Below are positions 49,567-56,691 of a stretch of 64,000 nt of DNA, in pieces. The position numbers and the translations under genes are program-made. Source of the stretch: Chloroflexota bacterium (GTDB taxonomy: Bacteria > Chloroflexota > Anaerolineae > 4572-78 > J111). The DNA is taken from contig BOKF01000013.1 of the NCBI GenBank assembly GCA_016860845.1, positions 1 through 64,000 on the forward strand. Direction: 5' to 3'. The notes under the pieces were generated by a model. The model saw only the letters and a list, made by a program, of their open reading frames with translations, ran no database searches and was not told the origin of the DNA. Every line of letters begins with the position of its first letter. Position 1 is the stretch's first letter.

Positions 49567-50337
49567 CTACCTCTTCACCTGCGCCACCTGCCGCACTATC
49601 TCCACAAAAGTCGCCGGGTCGCGGCCCCGGCGGCTGGCCCCCAGACCATCCACGTCGGGGCTGCTCAACAAATCGGCGGCATAGTCCAGGCTGACGCTGC
49701 CGCCGTAGATGATCCGCACTGCCTCGGCTACAGAGTCCCCCCAGCGCTGCTGCAGCCAGCCGCGAATGAAAGCGCAGCCGCCGGCGACCTGCTCCGGCGA
49801 AGTCGGCGTGCTCACCCCAATGGCTGCCTCCGGCTCGTAGATAAACACCAGCTTTGCCGCCTCCTCTGCGGCGCAGCCGGCCAGGAGACGGGTCAAATGC
49901 CGCTCCAGAATGCTTTCCCTTGAACCCCCTTCGTCACGGCCCTCGCCCACCAGGAGGATGGGCGTTAAGCCTGCGGCCAGGGTCAGGTGGAGTTTGCGAT
50001 TGACGGTCTCATCATCGTCGCCCCCGTAGCGCCGGACTTCCCAATGCCCCAGCATGACCCAGCGGCAGCCGGCCTCGGCCAGCAGCGAAGCCGAAACCTG
50101 GCCGGTCCGGGCCGGGTCGGTCGAGGCGGCCACATCCTGCGCCCCCAAGTGGAGACCACTTCCGGCCAGGGCTTGCGCTACAGGCCAGAGCGCCGTAAAC
50201 GGCGGGCAAATGATCACGTCTACCCGGCCGGACAAATCTCCGGCCAGCCGTTGAAAATCCTGGACAAAGGCCAGGCTTTCGGCGATGGTCATGGCCATTT
50301 TCCAGTTGGATAAGGCCAGCGGTTTGCGTTGAGCCAT
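49567..50337 (-). CDS. tpiA: Divergent triosephosphate isomerase
   Basis: The 256-residue TIM keeps the catalytic Lys in LALSNWKMA, His in VMLGHWEVRRYGG (usually GHSERR) and Glu in FIYEPEAAIGVST (usually YEPVWAIGTG). The phosphate loop IIYGGSVSLDYAADLLSSPD and DGLGASR are present. Loop 6 and the HSE segment are altered, so kinetics or substrate may differ from a housekeeping TpiA; a second canonical copy may exist elsewhere. GGGAGGTGA precedes the ATG. Confidence 0.85.
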   Translation of the reverse strand: MAQRKPLALSNWKMAMTIAESLAFVQDFQRLAGDLSGRVDVIICPPFTALWPVAQALAGSGLHLGAQDVAASTDPARTGQVSASLLAEAGCRWVMLGHWEVRRYGGDDDETVNRKLHLTLAAGLTPILLVGEGRDEGGSRESILERHLTRLLAGCAAEEAAKLVFIYEPEAAIGVSTPTSPEQVAGGCAFIRGWLQQRWGDSVAEAVRIIYGGSVSLDYAADLLSSPDVDGLGASRRGRDPATFVEIVRQVAQVKR

Positions 50338-50472
50338 GCTTCACCTCCCAATATCTTCCATTTTTTACTTCCAGTAGTATAATATAAAAATTGGCAACTG
50401 TTTAACTATGGCGGCCTTTGAGAAGCGGATAGCCTTACCGCCAGTAAAGAAAATGAGCAGGTTCCATTAATT

Positions 50473-50808
50473 ATGAGTGTTAAATCCCCTGCGAGGCACC
50501 TCACCGAAACCGACCTCCAAGAAATAACCCGGCGCATTGTGAGCGCCGCCAACCCTGTCAAGGTCATCCTGTTTGGCTCGCGGGCGCGGGGGATGGTTCG
50601 GCCCGGCAGTGATATAGATTTGCTGGTGATTGAGCCTGATCCTGTGCCTCAACATCAAGAGGCAGTCCGCTTGCGCCGGCTGCTGCGAGATTTTCAAGTG
50701 CCAATTGATATCATCGTGGTCGGCCAATCATTTGCCGAGAGATACAGCGATATTCCTGGCTCGGTGCTCTATCCGGCTTTTCGGGAAGGGAAAGTCCTAT
50801 ATGGCTGA
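50473..50808 (+). CDS. MNT-type minimal nucleotidyltransferase
   Basis: In this 111-residue protein the NTase motif KVILFGSRARGMVRPGSDID with the DxD continues as LLVIEPD, and VPIDIIVVG supplies the third acidic strand. It overlaps the HEPN gene by 8 bases. MNT-HEPN pairs act as TA modules in which the NTase AMPylates the HEPN partner; that is family knowledge. A broken near-copy of its N-terminus lies at 48638. Confidence 0.88.
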   Translation: MSVKSPARHLTETDLQEITRRIVSAANPVKVILFGSRARGMVRPGSDIDLLVIEPDPVPQHQEAVRLRRLLRDFQVPIDIIVVGQSFAERYSDIPGSVLYPAFREGKVLYG

Positions 50809-51211
50809 CGATCGCGAAGTTCGCCAACAAGAATTAGCTCGCCTCTTGCTGCAAAAAGCGGACCAGGATTTGGTACTGGTCACAAATATCAGCGACTCCA
50901 AAGCCATTGCTGATGAGATTGTCGGCTTCCACATCCAGCAAGCTATTGAGAAGGCGATTAAGGCAGTCTTGACGCGTTTGGGTATTCAATATGAATATAC
51001 CCACGATTTATCATTGCTTTATCAACAGGTTACCCAGGCCGGGATAATCCCTCCGGCCAGCCTTGAGGTGATAGACGAATTTACCGCGTTTGCTGTACAG
51101 TTCCGCTATACCCTGTATCAAACGCCAAACTTTGATCGAAATGCGGGTGCTCAACTAGCCAAAAACTTTATCGAGTGGGCACACGTGATGGTCGAAGCAC
51201 CCCTATCTTAA
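50801..51211 (+). CDS. HEPN domain protein, partner of the MNT nucleotidyltransferase
   Basis: The 136-residue protein from ATG 50801 (MADDREVRQQELARLLLQKA) is all-helical, with GFHIQQAIEKAIKAVLTRLG and YTHDLSLLYQQV, matching the HEPN family. The RxxxxH RNase motif is not evident near the C-terminus (FRYTLYQTPNFDRN), so RNase activity is uncertain. The start overlaps the NTase stop. Confidence 0.83.
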   Translation: MADDREVRQQELARLLLQKADQDLVLVTNISDSKAIADEIVGFHIQQAIEKAIKAVLTRLGIQYEYTHDLSLLYQQVTQAGIIPPASLEVIDEFTAFAVQFRYTLYQTPNFDRNAGAQLAKNFIEWAHVMVEAPLS

Positions 51212-51236
51212 GTTAATATCCCCACGGAGGAATCCT

Positions 51237-52526
51237 ATGTGTGTTGACCTCGCCTATGGCCGCACCGGCCTGACCGTCGAACTCCCCGACCAGACCGATA
51301 TCGTGACCTCTCGTTTTGTGCCGGGACTGCCGGATGAGGCAGCCGCCCTGCGGACAGCCTTGCGCCGGCCAATTGACTCGCTGCCGCTGGCGGCCAAAGT
51401 CAAACCGGGCGATAAGGTCGTCATTGCCCACAGCGATATTACCCGCGCCACCCCTAACGAGCGTATCCTGCCGGTCCTGCTGGCCGAACTGGCAGAAGTC
51501 GGAGTCGCCCGGCAGGACATTACCCTGCTCAACGCTCTCGGCACGCATCGCCAGCAGACCGAGGCCGAACTGCGCCAGATGCTGGGCGACGCCATCGTGG
51601 ACAACTACCGCTGCCTGCAGCACAATGCCTACGACGAGGCCAACCTGGTCTCGCTGGGCCAGACGTCCTTTGGCTACCCGGTGCGCATCAACCGGACCTT
51701 TATGGAGGCGGACGTGCGCATCCTGACCGGCTTTATCGAGCCGCACTTTTTTGCCGGCTTCAGCGGCGGTCCCAAGGGCGTCCTCCCGGCCCTGGCCGGG
51801 GCCGAAAGCGTGCTGACCAACCACGGGCGGGACATGATCGCCCACCCCAACGCTACCTGGGGCGTCATTGAAGGCAATCCCATCTGGGAAGAGATGCGTG
51901 ACGTAGCCCTGCGGACCAACCCCACCTTTCTGCTCAACGTAACCCTCAACGCCCGGCGCGAGATCACCGGCGTTTTTGCCGGCGATATGCTGACCGCCCA
52001 CACAGCCGGCTGCGTCTTTGTGCGCGATAGAGCCATGGCCCCGGTGGATGAAGCTTATGACATCGTGATTACGACCAACAGCGGCTACCCACTCGACCAG
52101 AACCTCTACCAGGCGGTCAAGGGCATGAGCGCGGCCAATCAGATTGTGCGCGACGGTGGGGTGATTATCATTGCCGCTGCCTGCGCCGACGGCCTGCCCG
52201 ATCACGGCCGCTACGCCGCCCTGCTGGCCGAGGCCGGCTCGCCGCAGGGCGTGCTGGACATGCTGGCCCGGCCCGGCTTTAGCGAGCAGGACCAGTGGCA
52301 GGTGCAGATCCAGGCCCTGATCCAACTTCGGGCCGAGGTGTATGTCTACAGCGACGGCTTGAGCGACAGCCAGATCACGGGCGCGCTCTTCACCCCCTGC
52401 CGCAGTATCGAGCAGACGGTGGCCTGCCTGCAGGAAAAGTATGGCCCGCAGGCGCGGCTGTGCGCCATCCCCGATGGCCCGCAGACGATTGCTTATGTTC
52501 GCACCTCCGCCTCGATAATGGTATAA
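51237..52526 (+). CDS. larA: Nickel-dependent lactate racemase family protein (LarA)
   Basis: The 429-residue protein has VKPGDKVVIAHSDITRATPN, GTHRQQTEAEL (His), FIEPHFFAGFSGGPKGVLPA (His and the Lys that anchors the NPN pincer), and TTNSGYPLDQNLYQAVKGMS. It belongs to the LarA/DUF2088 family, whose members isomerise various 2-hydroxyacids. LarB, LarC and LarE, needed for cofactor synthesis, are not in the window. GGAGGAATCCT precedes the ATG. The substrate is unknown. Confidence 0.9.
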   Translation: MCVDLAYGRTGLTVELPDQTDIVTSRFVPGLPDEAAALRTALRRPIDSLPLAAKVKPGDKVVIAHSDITRATPNERILPVLLAELAEVGVARQDITLLNALGTHRQQTEAELRQMLGDAIVDNYRCLQHNAYDEANLVSLGQTSFGYPVRINRTFMEADVRILTGFIEPHFFAGFSGGPKGVLPALAGAESVLTNHGRDMIAHPNATWGVIEGNPIWEEMRDVALRTNPTFLLNVTLNARREITGVFAGDMLTAHTAGCVFVRDRAMAPVDEAYDIVITTNSGYPLDQNLYQAVKGMSAANQIVRDGGVIIIAAACADGLPDHGRYAALLAEAGSPQGVLDMLARPGFSEQDQWQVQIQALIQLRAEVYVYSDGLSDSQITGALFTPCRSIEQTVACLQEKYGPQARLCAIPDGPQTIAYVRTSASIMV

Positions 52527-52560
52527 TCCCCGTCACTTTCGGACTTAAGGAGTTTCAGAG

Positions 52561-53283
52561 GTGGCGCAGGAAACGTTATATAAAGAATGTCCGCTCTGCA
52601 CCCAGGGGATAGTGGTGGGGTCTGGCCGCGGTTCGCCCTATCGCTGTACCCACTGCGGTTTAACGCTGCAACAACGCTCATTGCTGGGCCTGTTCAAAAA
52701 GGGGCATTTTGGGGTAACTGATTTTGGCGAGGGCGATTTTACCCTGGCCAAGCAGTCGTTAAAGGGGGTCGCCCTGCCGCCCGATGCCCTCAAAATCACC
52801 CTCGGCAATGTTTACACTGACACGCAACTGGCGGCCATTGCCCAGGGTTCACTGGAAATAGTGCGGCCGGTCCAAACGGTGCTGGCCCAGGTGATTTTGG
52901 AGCAACTGAACGAAGTCTGCCATCTGCAGGTCAATGGGCTGCGCCGGGGCCACGGCAAATCCCTGGCCGAAGGGGGGCAGTACCAACCGCAGCAGGCAAC
53001 CCCGCGCGAGGGCCTGACCTGGCAGGATCAGGGCAATCTCTTTTGCACCAACCAGCGCCTGGTTTTTCCCAGTAACAGCTTTACCTTTATTCGCATGGAC
53101 CGCAAATTGGTGGGGGTTCAAGCGTTTACCGACGGGGTAGCGGTCCAGCGCAAAGGCGAGGATTACGCCGCTTACTTTGTCGGCTGCTATGCGCATGAAG
53201 CGGCGCTGGTCGCGGCGTATGTGCTGGGCAAACTGCCGGCGCTGCAACCATCAGCCTCAGGGGTAAATGAGGCAACGGGTTAA
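52561..53283 (+). CDS. Hypothetical protein with N-terminal zinc ribbon
   Basis: The 240-residue protein starts at GTG 52561 with AAGGAG upstream. A zinc ribbon (CPLCTQGIVVGSGRG, YRCTHCG; about 10-33) is followed by an unrecognised alpha/beta domain with QDQGNLFCTNQRLVFPSNSF, a stretch that resembles GRAM-like or PH-like beta domains that detect stored or membrane ligands. This is a loose impression. It lies 34 bases after larA on the same strand. Confidence 0.6.
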   Translation: MAQETLYKECPLCTQGIVVGSGRGSPYRCTHCGLTLQQRSLLGLFKKGHFGVTDFGEGDFTLAKQSLKGVALPPDALKITLGNVYTDTQLAAIAQGSLEIVRPVQTVLAQVILEQLNEVCHLQVNGLRRGHGKSLAEGGQYQPQQATPREGLTWQDQGNLFCTNQRLVFPSNSFTFIRMDRKLVGVQAFTDGVAVQRKGEDYAAYFVGCYAHEAALVAAYVLGKLPALQPSASGVNEATG

Positions 53284-53297
53284 ACCCGACCTTTTCA

Positions 53298-53882
53298 TTA
53301 TACCCGGAAATAAACCATCTGCCCTACACCCATGCGGGCCAGGGCTTCTTCGGCGTGGTGGCGGACGACGTAGCTTTCATCGTCCAAAGCTCGAAACAGC
53401 GCCGGAACGGCCTGCTTGCTTTCCACCGAGACCAGCGCTTTGGCGGCCCGCACCCGCACCCAGGGACGCTCGTCTTGCAGCGCTTTAATGAGAACCGCCG
53501 CCGCCGGTTGGCCGATTTTAGCCAGGGCATCGGCGGCGTGGTTGCCGCTTTCGGCGGGATCGGTGGCCAGCAGCGCAGCTAACGCCTCTACAGCGGCTTC
53601 CGTCTTCAATTCTCCCAGGGCCAGCGCCGCCCCACTGCGAACCATTTCCTCCGGATCGGACAGTGCTGGCAGGAGCAGTTCGACGGCTGCGGGCGAGCCG
53701 TTGGCCCACAGGGCGCGCACGGCCCAGAAGCGAGCGTCGGCCTCGGCCATGGATAGCAGTTCGGCCAGGGCAGCCAATCCGGCTGCGCCCTGTTGGCCCA
53801 GCGCTACCGCCGCCGCTTCACAGGCAGCGTCGTCGGCGGAATGAAACTGTTCAACTAAAGCAGCCTTCTGGGCAGCGCTCAA
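53298..53882 (-). CDS. HEAT-repeat protein
   Basis: The 194-residue protein consists of about six HEAT/PBS-lyase-like repeats of about 31 residues: ARFWAVRALWANGSPAAVEL, MVRSGAALALGELKTEAAVE, VRVRAAKALVSVESKQAVPA and VVRHHAEEALARMGVG. It is probably a protein-binding scaffold. Its last codons lie 14 bases from the convergent zinc-ribbon gene. Confidence 0.85.
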   Translation of the reverse strand: MSAAQKAALVEQFHSADDAACEAAAVALGQQGAAGLAALAELLSMAEADARFWAVRALWANGSPAAVELLLPALSDPEEMVRSGAALALGELKTEAAVEALAALLATDPAESGNHAADALAKIGQPAAAVLIKALQDERPWVRVRAAKALVSVESKQAVPALFRALDDESYVVRHHAEEALARMGVGQMVYFRV

Positions 53883-53898
53883 AATTCATCTCCGTAGA

Positions 53899-53946
53899 AT
53901 GGTGAATATTGCTTATTCGCCATTCGCTTATTCGCCATTCGCCGCT
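53899..53946. repeat. Word repeats (family A) between two minus-strand genes
   Basis: GAATGGTGAATATTGCTTAT, then TCGCCATTCGCTTATTCGCC followed by ATTCGCC. The repeat supplies the last codons and TAA of the gene that ends at 53928. Confidence 0.8.
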
Positions 53947-54392
53947 TCACTCGTGTAGGCCCGCAGCACTTTAGCCTCGGGAAAACGCGCCCGCACGCCA
54001 ACGGTAAAATCTTCCAGGGAGGGACGCACGTCGAAGTAGAAAAGATGGGTGTCCCGGTCGGAGTCAGAGGCCCCGAAGCCCTCTACCAAAATGGTCGCGC
54101 CGGGGATAGCCAGCATCAAATCGGCCCACTCTCGTTCATGCGAAACCGTATCCGGCGACAGCCAGATTTCCTGCAATTCCGCCGCCTGCCGTAAATAATC
54201 AATATGCCAGTGGGGGCGCTCGACCGGCTGCAAGTGGTGTTTGAGCCGCCCGACCAAGCCCCCGGAACCAAAGGCGCTGCCGACATAGGTATACCAGCCC
54301 GCGGGGAAGTCAAACGTTCCCAGCTTGCCGATGGTGAGGGTTGCATCGGCGGGCAGGTGTAATAATAGAACGTAGTTTCCTTTTTCGGACAT
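53928..54392 (-). CDS. GIY-YIG/DUF123 nuclease-like protein
   Basis: The 154-residue protein is counted from ATG 54392 (MSEKGNYVLLLHLPADATLT) with GAGGTAA upstream. Features of the DUF123 branch of GIY-YIG: LGTFDFPAGWYTYVGSAFGS, LVGRLKHHLQPVERPHWHID and DTVSHEREWADLML. The catalytic YxG and Arg are present. It is probably a nuclease domain related to the accessory domain of endonuclease III/V. The final SEAANGE and stop come from a family A repeat. Confidence 0.8.
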   Translation of the reverse strand: MSEKGNYVLLLHLPADATLTIGKLGTFDFPAGWYTYVGSAFGSGGLVGRLKHHLQPVERPHWHIDYLRQAAELQEIWLSPDTVSHEREWADLMLAIPGATILVEGFGASDSDRDTHLFYFDVRPSLEDFTVGVRARFPEAKVLRAYTSEAANGE

Positions 54393-54575
54393 CGTTGTTT
54401 GATTTACCTCCCAATCTCGTATCCAAACTGACGCGAAGCGTGGGAACGAGATTGGGGAAGTTATATAATCCTCAATCCTGAGTTTGTGAGACCGGCCAAA
54501 GTTTGGCATAATGCGCGCATAACCTAATTATGACATTTTACGCCTGATGCACCAAATTCTTGAGCCAATCTTGAA

Positions 54576-55460
54576 ATGCAACCATCTTTTGGTTCCAGCT
54601 TTAAATTGATTTTAGCCCCGGCCCGCTCCTGGCTGAGCCTGGGGCCGGGCTGGGCCATGCTAGCCGGGGTCCTGGCCAGCGGGGTCATTCCGTTAAAACT
54701 GGCCGGTCTCATGCAGCTCCTCAGCCTGTGGCTGCTCGTTGACCCCATTTTGGGCGCATTATGGGAACTGGTGGGGGTCCAGGGTGTGTGGCGAAACATG
54801 AGGCCGGGCCAACTGCCTCCCCCGCCCCGGCACGGGTTTTACCTGCCTTATGCTCAGCCTGATTCGATTGCCGGGCGGCTGGTGGTGCGGGTACGCCGTT
54901 ACGGACGATGGTGGCAGGAGCATTTTTGGCCTGAACAGGGCAGCCACTTTGCCGCCGTTTTCCTGGGCGCCGGCCTGGCTCTGCTGTTGAGCCTGGCCTT
55001 TGGCTCGACTCTCTTCTGGCTCACTTTGCTGGCGCTGGGTCTCGTTGCCTTAGCCGGTCAAACTCAAACAGATGTGGCCGCCGCCGAGGGCGGGCGTTTG
55101 CAATCTATGGTGCAGTTGCTGCTGCCCTGGGTGATGGGAGCCAGCCTGTGGTCAAGCCTGACCCCCTTGAGTCTGGCCCTGGCCGTCTGCTACTGGGTCA
55201 CGTACCTGGGCGGCTTACGCATGCTGGGCGGCCATCATCGGGCCGAGCTGCTTTTCACTTTAGGCCAGGTTACGGCCATTATTTTACTGTTGGCGCTGCG
55301 CTTACTGCCCGGAGCGGCCGTTTTGACGGTCTTACTTGTGACCCAACAAATTATTAAAACCAAATTCAACCGGCCCGCCGAGTTTCTCCCCAAACTACAG
55401 CCTTATCTGGTGTTGAGTTTGCTGGTCGCCGGTTGGTCGTTAGGACAGATCGCAGGGTAG
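54576..55460 (+). CDS. Integral membrane protein, UbiA-like size and topology
   Basis: The 294-residue protein has about eight hydrophobic segments, for example AGLMQLLSLWLLVDPILGAL, FAAVFLGAGLALLLSLAFGS and ELLFTLGQVTAIILLLALRL. A basic loop RLVVRVRRYGRWWQEHFWPE follows the second. No catalytic signature such as NDxxD of UbiA was found. It is upstream of a methyltransferase gene, and function is unknown. Confidence 0.6.
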   Translation: MQPSFGSSFKLILAPARSWLSLGPGWAMLAGVLASGVIPLKLAGLMQLLSLWLLVDPILGALWELVGVQGVWRNMRPGQLPPPPRHGFYLPYAQPDSIAGRLVVRVRRYGRWWQEHFWPEQGSHFAAVFLGAGLALLLSLAFGSTLFWLTLLALGLVALAGQTQTDVAAAEGGRLQSMVQLLLPWVMGASLWSSLTPLSLALAVCYWVTYLGGLRMLGGHHRAELLFTLGQVTAIILLLALRLLPGAAVLTVLLVTQQIIKTKFNRPAEFLPKLQPYLVLSLLVAGWSLGQIAG

Positions 55461-55511
55461 CAAAGTAGCAGAAATACAAAGACTACTGCTACCCTGCGAC
55501 CTTGCTACTCG
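55450..55511. repeat. Word-repeat hairpin (family C, third copy)
   Basis: GCAGGGTAGCAAAGTAGCAG on the left, ACTACTGCTACCCTGCGACC followed by TTGCTACTC on the right. It spans the stop of one gene and ends 3 bases before the ATG of the next. Confidence 0.85.
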
Positions 55512-55513
55512 TT

Positions 55514-56224
55514 ATGCTTTTCTGGATTATTGTTACCGTCATCATTCTGCTCGTCGTCGGCCTGATTGTGTACTGGCAGTTCATCCTGGCCGAGGGGGCT
55601 TACCTGGGCGCGCCGCTGGTGGCCCTGCTCTACGATTGGACCGCCGAACGCTACAACAAGATCAAGGAGTTTGAGTGGGAGGCCGAAGATTTCTGGGTGG
55701 GTGAACCACTGGTCGAGCGGCTCCGCCGCGAACCCGGGGCGATGGTGCTCGATGTCGCGACCGGCACGGGCCGCATCCCTCTAACCCTGCTGCGACAGCC
55801 GTCCTTTCGCGGCCGGGTCATCGGCCTGGACCGGGCCGCCAAAATGCTGGCGGTCGCTCACCGCGACATGATGAACTGCGATCAGCAGGTCAGCCTGGTA
55901 CAGGCCGATGCCATGGCGCTGCCCTTTGCCAGCAACAGTTTCCCGGTGGTAACCTGTCTGGAGGCGTTGGAATTCCTGCCCAACCCCAGCGCCGGCCTGG
56001 CCGAACTTATCCGGGTTCTGCAGCCGGCCAGCAAGGCGCATCCTCAACGCGGCTGGTTATTGACAACCCAGCGCATCGGCTGGGAAGCGCGGCTCATGCC
56101 GGGCAAGACGTGGCACAAGGAGCAACTTCTTGAAATTTTGAACCGCTTTCCTCTGCAGCGCATCGAAATTCAAATCTGGCAGGATATTTACAACCTGGTC
56201 TGGGCGCAGAAGGTTAGACCCTAA
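55514..56224 (+). CDS. Membrane-anchored class I SAM methyltransferase
   Basis: The 236-residue protein has an N-terminal TM helix (about 3-24; IIVTVIILLVVGLIVYW) and a Rossmann methyltransferase: motif I VLDVATGTGRIPLTLL, motif II IGLDRAAKMLAVAHRDM, VQADAMALPFASNSFPVVTC and LEALEFLPNPSAGLAEL. It is UbiE/methyltransferase-11 type. ATG 55514 is chosen; an in-frame TTG at 55502 lies inside the word repeat. No SD is visible because the repeat occupies the upstream region. Confidence 0.83.
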   Translation: MLFWIIVTVIILLVVGLIVYWQFILAEGAYLGAPLVALLYDWTAERYNKIKEFEWEAEDFWVGEPLVERLRREPGAMVLDVATGTGRIPLTLLRQPSFRGRVIGLDRAAKMLAVAHRDMMNCDQQVSLVQADAMALPFASNSFPVVTCLEALEFLPNPSAGLAELIRVLQPASKAHPQRGWLLTTQRIGWEARLMPGKTWHKEQLLEILNRFPLQRIEIQIWQDIYNLVWAQKVRP

Positions 56225-56225
56225 A

Positions 56226-56612
56226 TCAACTTGCGGCAGCGATAACCAGGAAAACCAAAATCAAGGCAATCGCAAAGCCAATAACAGTAAATTTGAACAT
56301 GGCGGCATCCTCGGCGGCCTTTCTGGCGCGGGCTGCCCCAAATTCAACGCCGCCCACCGCCAGTAAAGCGACAATCACATGCTCGCCGGTAAAGCGCATG
56401 TTGGTCCAACCCTGGAACAAAATGTAGAGGATAACCCCCAGCACCACTTGAATGTAAACGGCAATCCGCGAGAATAAAAGCAGGCGGCTATCCAGACTGC
56501 TCCATTTTTGCCTGCCGAGCCAACCAATGAGAGCCTTGATCAAGGTGACAACAATTAAAAGTAGGACAATCCAGCGCCAACCGGAGTGAGCTTGCAGTAA
56601 AAAGTTTTCCAT
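56226..56612 (-). CDS. Small four-helix membrane protein
   Basis: The 128-residue protein has four predicted TM helices (WIVLLLIVVTLIKALIGWLG, IAVYIQVVLGVILYILFQG, EHVIVALLAVGGVEFGAARA, FTVIGFAIALILVFLVIAAA). HSGWRWI at the N-terminus and an internal EH pair look like those in a family I recall from Chloroflexota and Bacteroidota, where His may bind haem. Function unknown. Confidence 0.65.
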   Translation of the reverse strand: MENFLLQAHSGWRWIVLLLIVVTLIKALIGWLGRQKWSSLDSRLLLFSRIAVYIQVVLGVILYILFQGWTNMRFTGEHVIVALLAVGGVEFGAARARKAAEDAAMFKFTVIGFAIALILVFLVIAAAS

Positions 56613-56691
56613 AAGTTTCCTCTGTGGTTAAATGTGGAGTGACTGCCGATTGTAACATGGGCCGGCACAAGCGACAAGATTAGCCTTGAAA

